DNA of 10,378 nucleotides from Fulvivirga aurantia (GTDB taxonomy: Bacteria; Bacteroidota; Bacteroidia; Cytophagales; Cyclobacteriaceae). Positions within the stretch are counted from its first letter, which is position 1. The number at the start of each line of letters is the position of its first letter. Positions 1 through 5,522 of this stretch are shown here, piece after piece. The DNA is taken from positions 1 to 10,378 of the forward strand of contig NZ_SMMD01000839.1 in assembly GCF_009711475.1 (NCBI RefSeq), given 5' to 3'. Position numbers and translations under genes: made by a program. Under the pieces are notes generated by a model that was not told where the DNA came from, searched no databases, and saw only the letters and a list, made by a program, of their open reading frames with translations.

Positions 1-1
1 T

Positions 2-499
2 TTTCAAGGCTGGGGAGCGTTAATTAGAAACCGAACCAAAATTAAAGCTTACTGGCAACACACCCTTTGGACGATCTTTGCATTCACCATGTTTATTCAA
101 AACTGGTGGGGTATCTGGCCAAGAACCAGATTTATCACAGATAACCTATTCTACTTTTTCTATTCGCTAGTTCCGATCTTTATATTCTATATCGTGAGTG
201 TCATTTTATTCCCCGATTTTAAGCAGCGTAGCGACAGGCGAATAGATATGAAATCTTTCTTTTATAAAAACACGCGCTGGCTATTTGGCCTATTAGCTAT
301 ATATTTTCTCTTTACTATTTCAAGCTCTTTTGTTTACCAGGATATTGGCAATGTACGCGTACAAAATTTTATCAGGATTTTTGGTGTAGTACTCGCTGTT
401 ACAGCCGCTTATTACAATAAAAATAAGGTTTTACATATAATATTTTTGGTGATTGGTTATGCCGCGCTCATACGCTTTTTTATGGCATTGCCTTCATAA
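2..499 (+). CDS. Membrane protein of unknown function (3' part only)
   Basis: The reading frame is open from the left edge of the window, so the 165 visible residues are the C-terminal part of a longer protein. The in-frame ATG at 89 is probably internal, because coding-like sequence (tryptophan-rich, no stop) precedes it. I do not recognise the family. It is strongly hydrophobic and aromatic. Going by hydrophobicity there are about five membrane segments: one around the Trp-rich stretch near the ATG at 89, one at NLFYFFYSLVPIFIFY, one at WLFGLLAIYFLF, one at FIRIFGVVLAVTAAYY and one at the C-terminus. A short basic loop (FKQRSDRR) lies between the second and third. No catalytic motif is visible. 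The transporter gene starts 12 nt after its stop, so the two are probably co-transcribed. A function in membrane transport or envelope biology would be guesswork. Confidence 0.75.
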   Translation, partial: FQGWGALIRNRTKIKAYWQHTLWTIFAFTMFIQNWWGIWPRTRFITDNLFYFFYSLVPIFIFYIVSVILFPDFKQRSDRRIDMKSFFYKNTRWLFGLLAIYFLFTISSSFVYQDIGNVRVQNFIRIFGVVLAVTAAYYNKNKVLHIIFLVIGYAALIRFFMALPS

Positions 500-511
500 A
501 CGTGAATACTT

Positions 512-1960
512 GTGGGTAAAAAAGTTGATATAAGTAAGGTTATCGGCCTATTCATCGGCCCCCTACTATTTGCTCTGTTGCTATTACTCTTTCGTAACTC
601 ACCCGAGTATCCTTTATTTTGTGTTTTGGCTGTTGCCTCATGGATGATCACCTGGTGGGTTACAGAAGCTATACCAATACCAGCTACATCTCTTTTACCA
701 ATAGTTCTTTTGCCCTTACTCGGTATATTCAAGGTTTCTGAGGCTACAGCCCCGTATGCCAGTTCTATCATATTTCTATTTATGGGTGGTTTTCTCATTG
801 CGCTTGCATTGGAAAAACACAACCTACACAAACGAATCGCTTTAAATTTACTACGCCTCACCGGAAGTAGCGGCAATGGAATAATCCTAGGGTTTATGGC
901 CGCCACGGCTCTACTCAGTATGTGGATTAGCAATACAGCTACTGCTGTAATGATGCTCCCTATAGCTTTGTCTGTAGCCAATCTTCTATTGAAAAAGGAC
1001 ACTGAAAAACTTACCCGATCAGAAAAGAATTTCTCTCTGGGTCTCATGTTATCCATTGCCTATGCTGCTAATATTGGAGGGTCGATGACACTCATCGGGA
1101 CACCGCCTAATGTGGTTATGGCCGGTTATTTGACAGAAATTCTGGATTACACGATGACATTCAGCAGTTGGTTTGGTATAGGGCTTCCTGTAGGATTTTT
1201 GCTTTTGACCATTACCTATTTGCTTATCACCAAATTACTTTTTAAGAATAACCTTAAAAAGATAACCGGCTCAGAACAACTTGTAAATAGCGAATTACAA
1301 AAGCTTGGAAAAATCAGTAAAAGTGAAAAGCTGGTCTTAACCATATTTGCTATCACAGCTTTTGGCTGGATATTTAAACAACAAATCAATCAACTCATAG
1401 GTGAACCCCTCCTAAGTGATACAGTAACGGCTATGGCGGGTGGACTACTGATGTTCATAACACCAGTACACTTGAAAAAGAACAAATTCATCTTAAAATG
1501 GGAAGACACTAAAAAGCTCCCATGGGGCATTCTTTTGCTTTTTGGAGGTGGGATGTGCCTGGCCAGAGCGATGGAAAAGGTGGGGATCATTCAGCTTATG
1601 GGAGAGTTTGTTAAAGGTCAGGGTGAGTTACCCACTACTTTAATTGTACTGATCACCACAGCTATGGTTTTATTTCTCACCGAGTTGATGAGTAATGTGG
1701 CACTCATCACCATTTTTATACCTGTAGCGATTGGTATTGCTCAAGGTTTAGGCATCAACCCGTTATTACTTGTAATACCTGCCACGATTGCCTCCAGCTG
1801 TGCTTTTATGATGCCTATTTCAACTCCTCCTAATGCTATAGTTTTTAGTAGTGGCTACATTAAAATGAAACAGATGATCAGAGCTGGTTTTCTACTCAAT
1901 TTAATAGCAATAGCAGTACTCGTACTGCTAAATATGCTATTGATAGAGAAAATCTTTTAA
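512..1960 (+). CDS. SLC13/DASS-family sodium-coupled anion (dicarboxylate or sulfate) symporter
   Basis: Inner-membrane secondary transporter of the divalent anion:Na+ symporter family (VcINDY/NaDC type), 482 aa and rich in membrane helices. It carries both family repeats: SNT at residues 140-142 followed by TPPN at 197-200, and SNV at 394-396 followed by TPPN at 438-441. In the characterised members the paired SNx/TPP loops hold the Na+ ions and the substrate carboxylates. The second TPPN sits in the conserved signature STPPNAIVFSSGYI. The frame is closed by TGA at 503-505, so GTG at 512 is the only plausible start. No Shine-Dalgarno sequence is seen. Substrate (succinate, citrate, other dicarboxylate or sulfate) cannot be told from sequence; similarity to VcINDY makes C4-dicarboxylates the first guess. 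It lies 12 nt behind an unknown membrane protein gene and converges on the DUF6249-like gene with a 3-nt gap. Confidence 0.9.
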   Translation: MGKKVDISKVIGLFIGPLLFALLLLLFRNSPEYPLFCVLAVASWMITWWVTEAIPIPATSLLPIVLLPLLGIFKVSEATAPYASSIIFLFMGGFLIALALEKHNLHKRIALNLLRLTGSSGNGIILGFMAATALLSMWISNTATAVMMLPIALSVANLLLKKDTEKLTRSEKNFSLGLMLSIAYAANIGGSMTLIGTPPNVVMAGYLTEILDYTMTFSSWFGIGLPVGFLLLTITYLLITKLLFKNNLKKITGSEQLVNSELQKLGKISKSEKLVLTIFAITAFGWIFKQQINQLIGEPLLSDTVTAMAGGLLMFITPVHLKKNKFILKWEDTKKLPWGILLLFGGGMCLARAMEKVGIIQLMGEFVKGQGELPTTLIVLITTAMVLFLTELMSNVALITIFIPVAIGIAQGLGINPLLLVIPATIASSCAFMMPISTPPNAIVFSSGYIKMKQMIRAGFLLNLIAIAVLVLLNMLLIEKIF

Positions 1961-1963
1961 CAG

Positions 1964-2326
1964 TTATTTCTGTGCCTGCTTTAGCTTACGCTCCTCTATC
2001 ATATACGATATAGCCAGACCAATTCCACCAAATAGAAATAGCATTGAGAAATAAGCTACTTCCTCCATACGGGTTTGAGCATCTAAAAAGTAGCCAATAA
2101 ACAAACCTACACCGATGCCCATAAGTAGTAGTGCCGATCTTAAAGGCCATATTGCGCTTGTTTTTTGATCGGTAAGGCTTTTAAGATCCAGATCGCCTGG
2201 GTTAAGCCCTTTTTCTATCATTGCCATTCGTTCTTCGTTTTTATACCTTCTCAAATAAATGATTGTAATCACAATTCCTACTAAGGCTACTATAGGTATA
2301 AATACACCAATTACTGCTACATCCAT
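1964..2326 (-). CDS. Small three-TM membrane protein, DUF6249-like
   Basis: A 120-aa protein with three predicted membrane segments (about residues 4-25, 62-81 and 90-110). After the first segment comes a cytoplasmic-looking loop with the stretch RRYKNEERMAMIEKGLNPGDL, then a charged C-terminus (EERKLKQAQK). The ERMAMIEKG stretch and overall layout match my memory of DUF6249, a Bacteroidota family of unknown function often found beside ECF sigma genes; I could not confirm this by a search. It is divergent from an ECF sigma/anti-sigma operon. Its upstream region carries CTGTAAC-N17-CGTC, the same ECF-type promoter that precedes the sigma gene, so it is probably a direct target of that sigma factor. 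Its product may be a membrane component of the stress response or a modulator of the anti-sigma factor (inference). The leader from the expected start site is about 35 nt, with no Shine-Dalgarno sequence. Confidence 0.8.
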   Translation of the reverse strand: MDVAVIGVFIPIVALVGIVITIIYLRRYKNEERMAMIEKGLNPGDLDLKSLTDQKTSAIWPLRSALLLMGIGVGLFIGYFLDAQTRMEEVAYFSMLFLFGGIGLAISYMIEERKLKQAQK

Positions 2327-2369
2327 GTTTTCTCAATTTTAAGTTTTTGATTTAAAAATTTGCCCATAG

Positions 2370-2397
2370 GACGCAGCCATTGTCACTGTGGTTACAG
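2370..2397 (-). promoter_or_regulatory. ECF-type promoter for the DUF6249-like gene
   Basis: Read on the minus strand: CTGTAAC (2397-2391), a 17-nt spacer, then CGTC (2373-2370). The AAC of the -35 box and the CGTC of the -10 box are classic ECF sigma features. The motif and spacer length are identical to the plus-strand promoter of the neighbouring sigma gene. Expected transcription start is near 2362, about 36 nt before the ATG. Confidence 0.7.
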
Positions 2398-2428
2398 GTA
2401 ATTTTTAAATTATTTTTTTTCAAAAAAG

Positions 2429-2456
2429 CTGTAACTTGATTTTACTTATCAGCGTC
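2429..2456 (+). promoter_or_regulatory. ECF-type autoregulatory promoter of the sigma/anti-sigma operon
   Basis: CTGTAAC (2429-2435), a 17-nt spacer, then CGTC (2453-2456). It is arranged back to back with the minus-strand copy. The 31 bp between the two -35 boxes (2398-2428) is almost pure A/T and could act as a shared UP-like element. Transcription should begin around 2463-2466, which bears directly on the choice of sigma start codon. Confidence 0.72.
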
Positions 2457-2465
2457 AAACATTCC

Positions 2466-3023
2466 GTGAATCAAGCAGATGACGACAACAGATTGATCGA
2501 TCAAATCCTGGAAGGCCAACAGGCACCTTTTAACCAACTTGTGTTAAAGTATCAAAACTATGCTTTTACCATAGCGGTAAATATTTTGAAAAATGAGCAA
2601 GATGCTGAAGAGGTGACGCATGACGCCTTCGTCAAGGCTTACAAAAACCTTAACAGTTTTAACAGAACTGCTAAGTTTTCTACATGGCTTTACAGAATTG
2701 TTTTCAACACTGCTATTTCACTTAACAGGAAAACAAAAATCATCAAAAGGCCTTTAGATGAAGTGAGTAAATTTATTGCTACAGACTCCTCACAGCTAGA
2801 ACATGAGGATCAACGCAGGTATATTAATGAAGGTCTAAAGACTCTTTGTAAAGAAGACCGGGCTGTAATTACGCTCTTCTATTTAAAAGAGAATAGTATT
2901 GAAGAAATAGCTGAAATCACCGGTCAGAAAACAAGTACAGTAAAAGTGAGATTACACCGGGCCAGAAAAAGATTGGCCATGGCACTGAAAGATACATTGA
3001 AAGAAGAAGCTTTAACACTCTAG
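2466..3023 (+). CDS. RNA polymerase ECF-type sigma factor (sigma-70 family)
   Basis: A 185-aa two-domain ECF sigma factor. Region 2 (about residues 20-90) includes the DAEEVTHDAFVKAYKNL core helix that binds RNA polymerase and the FSTWLYRIVFNTA segment that recognises and melts the -10 element. Region 4 (about 118-172) ends in a helix-turn-helix, SIEEIAEITGQKTSTVKVRLHRARKRL, which contacts the -35. I chose GTG at 2466. A TTG at 2436 would add ten residues, but it lies between the -35 and -10 boxes of the gene's own promoter, and the extension is not ECF-like. With GTG, the first conserved residues (NRLIDQILEG) fall at the usual distance from the N-terminus. An anti-sigma-like gene follows after 3 nt. 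Autoregulation is suggested by the CTGTAAC-N17-CGTC motif. The inducing signal is unknown. Confidence 0.92.
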   Translation: MNQADDDNRLIDQILEGQQAPFNQLVLKYQNYAFTIAVNILKNEQDAEEVTHDAFVKAYKNLNSFNRTAKFSTWLYRIVFNTAISLNRKTKIIKRPLDEVSKFIATDSSQLEHEDQRRYINEGLKTLCKEDRAVITLFYLKENSIEEIAEITGQKTSTVKVRLHRARKRLAMALKDTLKEEALTL

Positions 3024-3026
3024 ATT

Positions 3027-3509
3027 ATGGAAGAGATTACACACGAAAAACTTCTGGATTATATAGATGGAACGCTCGATCGACACGAGAGCCTGCAGTT
3101 GGAAGAAAAAATTAGTAAAGATTCTTCCCTGGCACAGCAATATCAGGAATTGTTACAGATAGATAGTGCCCTGCAACACCTTGAAATACACAAACCGTCT
3201 GCTGACATGGCTAAGCGGGTAATGGTGAGCATAAGTAACCCTGGCATTAAAAGAAGCAGTATATATTTGATGATAATTACCTGCCTCACGGTAATATGTG
3301 GTTCGTATTTTATGGCAGAAGGCATGATTGATCTCACTATGCTTGAGCAAATTAGCTATTTATCAGCTATAGAATCTTACCTTCCCGACAGTATCAATTA
3401 CAAATTGATTTCTAACTCATTGCTATTTGTATTAACAATTTTTGGCCTTGTTATCTTCGACAAGCTTATTTTAAGACCCTATTTTAAGAAGCGTCAATAC
3501 GCTTATTGA
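3027..3509 (+). CDS. Putative transmembrane anti-sigma factor
   Basis: A 160-aa protein starting 3 nt after the sigma gene stop, so translated from the same mRNA. The N-terminal 70 residues form a predicted helical cytoplasmic domain beginning ITHEKLLDYIDGTLDRHESLQLEEKI, a typical opening for anti-sigma domains. The usual zinc-binding HxxxCxxC motif is absent. Two membrane segments follow (about 78-97 and 128-149), separated by a roughly 30-residue loop predicted to be periplasmic, and the tail is short and basic (RPYFKKRQYAY). Position and topology suggest that it holds the sigma factor inactive at the inner membrane and senses an envelope signal through the loop. That role is inferred from context; sequence similarity alone would be weak support. 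An alternative is a membrane effector of the regulon. Confidence 0.75.
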   Translation: MEEITHEKLLDYIDGTLDRHESLQLEEKISKDSSLAQQYQELLQIDSALQHLEIHKPSADMAKRVMVSISNPGIKRSSIYLMIITCLTVICGSYFMAEGMIDLTMLEQISYLSAIESYLPDSINYKLISNSLLFVLTIFGLVIFDKLILRPYFKKRQYAY

Positions 3510-3524
3510 TCAGTTGAAACAAAA

Positions 3525-3550
3525 AAAGCTGCCTGAAATCAGGCAGCTTT
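3525..3550 (-). terminator. Rho-independent terminator of ahcY
   Basis: The arms AAAGCTGCCTGA and TCAGGCAGCTTT form a stem of about 11 bp closed by a small AAAT loop. Read on the minus strand, the stem merges into a run of seven T, as expected for the end of ahcY, whose stop is 22 nt upstream. On the plus strand the hairpin is followed only by CTTTCC, so for the sigma/anti-sigma operon it would be weak or act only as a 3' stabilising stem. Confidence 0.85.
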
Positions 3551-3571
3551 CCAATTCATATCAACTAAGGA

Positions 3572-4873
3572 TTAGTATCTGTAGTAGTCAGGCTTAAATG
3601 GTCCTTCTACTTCAACACCAATGTATTTTGCTTGCTCAGGAGAAAGCTCGTCTAACGTTACACCGATTTTCTCTAAGTGTAATTTAGCTACCTTCTCATC
3701 TAAGTGCTTAGGTAATGTATATACTTTGTTTTCGTAATTATCAGAGTTATTCCACAACTCGAGCTGAGCTAAAGTCTGGTTTGTAAATGAGTTAGACATT
3801 ACAAAAGATGGGTGACCTGTAGCACAACCAAGGTTTACCAATCTACCTTCTGCCAACAAAATGATATCGTTGCCATTAGAAAGCTTGTACTTATCTACCT
3901 GAGGCTTAATCTCATCTTTCTCAGCATTTTGGTTTAACCATGCTACGTCAATCTCATTATCGAAGTGACCGATGTTACAAACGATCGTTTTGTCTTTCAT
4001 TCCTTCGAAATGTCTGCCTGCGATCACGTCTTTGTTACCGGTAGCAGTTACAACGATATCAGCTTCTTTCACTGCATCATCCATTTTCTTTACTTCGAAA
4101 CCATCCATTGCAGCTTGTAGCGCACAGATAGGGTCAATCTCAGTAACGATTACTCTTGCTCCAGCTCCTCTCAAAGAGGCAGCAGATCCTTTACCAACAT
4201 CTCCATAACCACCAACAACAGCTACTTTACCAGCCATCATTACATCAGTTGCTCTTCTTATCGCGTCTACCAAAGACTCTTTACAACCGTATTTGTTATC
4301 GAACTTAGATTTTGTTACAGAATCATTTACGTTGATTGCAGGCATTACTAAAGTACCATTTTTCTCACGCTCGATAAGTCTGTGTACTCCTGTAGTTGTC
4401 TCTTCAGACAATCCTTTGATACCTTCTACATATTGAGGGTATTTATCAAATACCATGTTAGTAAGGTCTCCTCCATCATCAAGAATCATGTTTAGCGGCT
4501 GTCCGTCAGGGAAAACTAGTGTTTGTTCGATACACCAGTCAAACTCCTCTGCGGTCATTCCTTTCCATGCATAAACAGGTATACCAGCTTCGGCAATAGC
4601 AGCGGCAGCATGATCCTGCGTAGAGAAAATGTTACATGAAGACCAGGTCACGTCCGCACCAAGATCAACTAATGTTTCGATAAGTACAGCAGTTTGGATT
4701 GTCATGTGTAAGCAACCAGCGATTCTGGCACCTTTCAACGGCTTATCTTTACCGTACTCTTCTCTCAATGCCATAAGACCTGGCATTTCAGCTTCAGCTA
4801 ATTCAATTTCTTTGCGGCCCCAAGCGGCCAGACTAATGTCTTTTACCTTGTATTTTACCTTTTCTTCTATCAT
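3572..4873 (-). CDS. ahcY: Adenosylhomocysteinase (S-adenosyl-L-homocysteine hydrolase)
   Basis: Cytoplasmic NAD-dependent enzyme that splits S-adenosylhomocysteine into adenosine and homocysteine, clearing the inhibitory product of SAM-dependent methylation in the activated methyl cycle. It is full length (433 aa, like the roughly 432-aa family standard). Visible hallmarks are the substrate-domain segment [17 protein letters not shown] (about 53-69), [16 protein letters not shown] (78-93), the active-site stretch [11 protein letters not shown] (183-193), the NAD-binding glycine loop GGYGDVGKG (221-229), [10 protein letters not shown] (300-309) and the conserved C-terminal KPDYYRY, which in the tetramer completes a neighbour's NAD site. 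The ATG at 4873 gives the expected N-terminus; no Shine-Dalgarno is present. It is transcribed alone, divergent from an Lrp/AsnC-family regulator and ended by a strong hairpin. I saw nothing resembling a known SAH or SAM riboswitch in its short leader. Confidence 0.98.
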   Translation of the reverse strand: MIEEKVKYKVKDISLAAWGRKEIELAEAEMPGLMALREEYGKDKPLKGARIAGCLHMTIQTAVLIETLVDLGADVTWSSCNIFSTQDHAAAAIAEAGIPVYAWKGMTAEEFDWCIEQTLVFPDGQPLNMILDDGGDLTNMVFDKYPQYVEGIKGLSEETTTGVHRLIEREKNGTLVMPAINVNDSVTKSKFDNKYGCKESLVDAIRRATDVMMAGKVAVVGGYGDVGKGSAASLRGAGARVIVTEIDPICALQAAMDGFEVKKMDDAVKEADIVVTATGNKDVIAGRHFEGMKDKTIVCNIGHFDNEIDVAWLNQNAEKDEIKPQVDKYKLSNGNDIILLAEGRLVNLGCATGHPSFVMSNSFTNQTLAQLELWNNSDNYENKVYTLPKHLDEKVAKLHLEKIGVTLDELSPEQAKYIGVEVEGPFKPDYYRY

Positions 4874-4914
4874 GATGGTATTAAATTTTATTTTAAAACT
4901 CTCGCTTTCGTTTG

Positions 4915-4922
4915 CAAAAATA
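4915..4922 (-). promoter_or_regulatory. Possible Bacteroidota -7 element for ahcY
   Basis: On the minus strand the octamer TATTTTTG fits the Bacteroidota housekeeping consensus TAnnTTTG. It would place the transcript start about 35 nt upstream of the ahcY ATG. A clear -33 TTG box at the usual distance is not obvious, so the call is tentative. Confidence 0.4.
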
Positions 4923-4953
4923 ACAAATTAGTAGCGATAACCTCTAATAGAAA

Positions 4954-4982
4954 TATAAATCAGTATATCCTCCTGATTTATA
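4954..4982. promoter_or_regulatory. Inverted repeat, candidate Lrp/AsnC operator
   Basis: A perfect 10-bp inverted repeat, TATAAATCAG (4954-4963) and CTGATTTATA (4973-4982), with a 9-bp spacer. The central 15 bp (4961-4975) match 12 of 15 positions of the E. coli Lrp consensus YAGHAWATTWTDCTR. It lies 63 bp before the Lrp-type gene and about 80 bp before ahcY. If the tentative ahcY promoter is right it is upstream of that transcript, which favours a protein-binding site over an RNA hairpin. Confidence 0.55.
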
Positions 4983-5030
4983 GATTAATTCAGTAATTAT
5001 TCCTAATTTCATGTAATACAGCCACAAAAA

Positions 5031-5036
5031 AGAGGA
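5031..5036 (+). promoter_or_regulatory. Shine-Dalgarno-like site of the Lrp-family gene
   Basis: AGAGGA lies 9 nt before the ATG at 5046. It is one of the few recognisable Shine-Dalgarno-like sequences in the window and supports this start. Confidence 0.5.
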
Positions 5037-5045
5037 AATATTCCC

Positions 5046-5522
5046 ATGCCTAATTTAGATGCTACAGATCATCAGATTTTAGCCTTGTTGCAAGATAATG
5101 CTAAACTCAATGTCAATGATATCGCTCAGGAATTAAACCTGACAAAAACACCAATCTATGAAAGGATAAAACGACTTGAAAAGACTGGCGTGATCGACAA
5201 GTATGTTGCCTTGGTCGATAGAAAAAAGTTTACCCCTTCTGTTGTGGTTTTCCTTACCGGATCATTGAAGGTGACCAAGTTTGACCAGACACAGGATTTT
5301 TATGATGCCGTGATGAAAATAGATGAAGTGCTCGAGTGTTATTTGCTGGGAGGGGAAAAGGATTTCATGCTAAAAGTAATTGCACGAGACCTGGACAGTT
5401 ATCATGAATTTTACTCCGCCAAAATAGGTTCTATTCCCTATGTTGGCGAAATAAAAAGTTCGTTTGTACTCAAGGAGGTAAAATACTCCACCAGAATACC
5501 TAATATGAATTTAATGGACTGA
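5046..5522 (+). CDS. Lrp/AsnC-family transcriptional regulator
   Basis: A 158-aa DNA-binding regulator of the feast/famine family, normal length. The N-terminal winged helix-turn-helix spans about residues 5-55 (DHQILALLQDNAKLNVNDIAQELNL, then recognition helix TKTPIYERIKRLEKTGVI). The C-terminal ligand-sensing RAM domain (about 65-145) includes DEVLECYLLGGEKDFMLKVIARDLDSYHEFY. Such proteins assemble as dimers and octamers and respond to amino acids, and many repress their own gene. It is divergent from ahcY, and an inverted repeat with an Lrp-like centre lies in the shared upstream region, so autoregulation and control of ahcY are plausible. The true effector is unknown; methionine or a related methyl-cycle metabolite is only a guess from the neighbour. 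Its TGA directly abuts the stop of the convergent desaturase gene. Confidence 0.93.
   Translation: MPNLDATDHQILALLQDNAKLNVNDIAQELNLTKTPIYERIKRLEKTGVIDKYVALVDRKKFTPSVVVFLTGSLKVTKFDQTQDFYDAVMKIDEVLECYLLGGEKDFMLKVIARDLDSYHEFYSAKIGSIPYVGEIKSSFVLKEVKYSTRIPNMNLMD

Noticed and set aside
89..91. ATG at 89 as the true start of the first gene
   Set aside because: The same frame is open without stop to the left edge and encodes plausible membrane-protein sequence, so the gene most likely begins outside the window.
511..519. TGTGGGTAA (reverse of TTACCCACA), close to a DnaA box
   Set aside because: It is a single one-mismatch site nearly 10 kb from dnaA and inside a gene start. No cluster of boxes exists, so it is not evidence for oriC.
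457..1056. Long minus-strand open frame (199 codons) opposite the SLC13 gene
   Set aside because: It is a shadow of the transporter, whose family motifs are unmistakable; the antisense translation shows no recognisable domain.
4874..4910. SAM or SAH riboswitch in the ahcY leader
   Set aside because: The leader expected from the best promoter is only about 35 nt, AT-rich and without paired helices; no riboswitch core is visible.
4964..4980. AGGAGG on the minus strand in the loop of the ahcY-lrp inverted repeat, as the ribosome site of a short leader peptide
   Set aside because: No ATG, GTG or TTG follows at a suitable distance; only an unlikely CTG or ATT start would give an 11-codon peptide. 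The site is also probably upstream of the ahcY transcript start.
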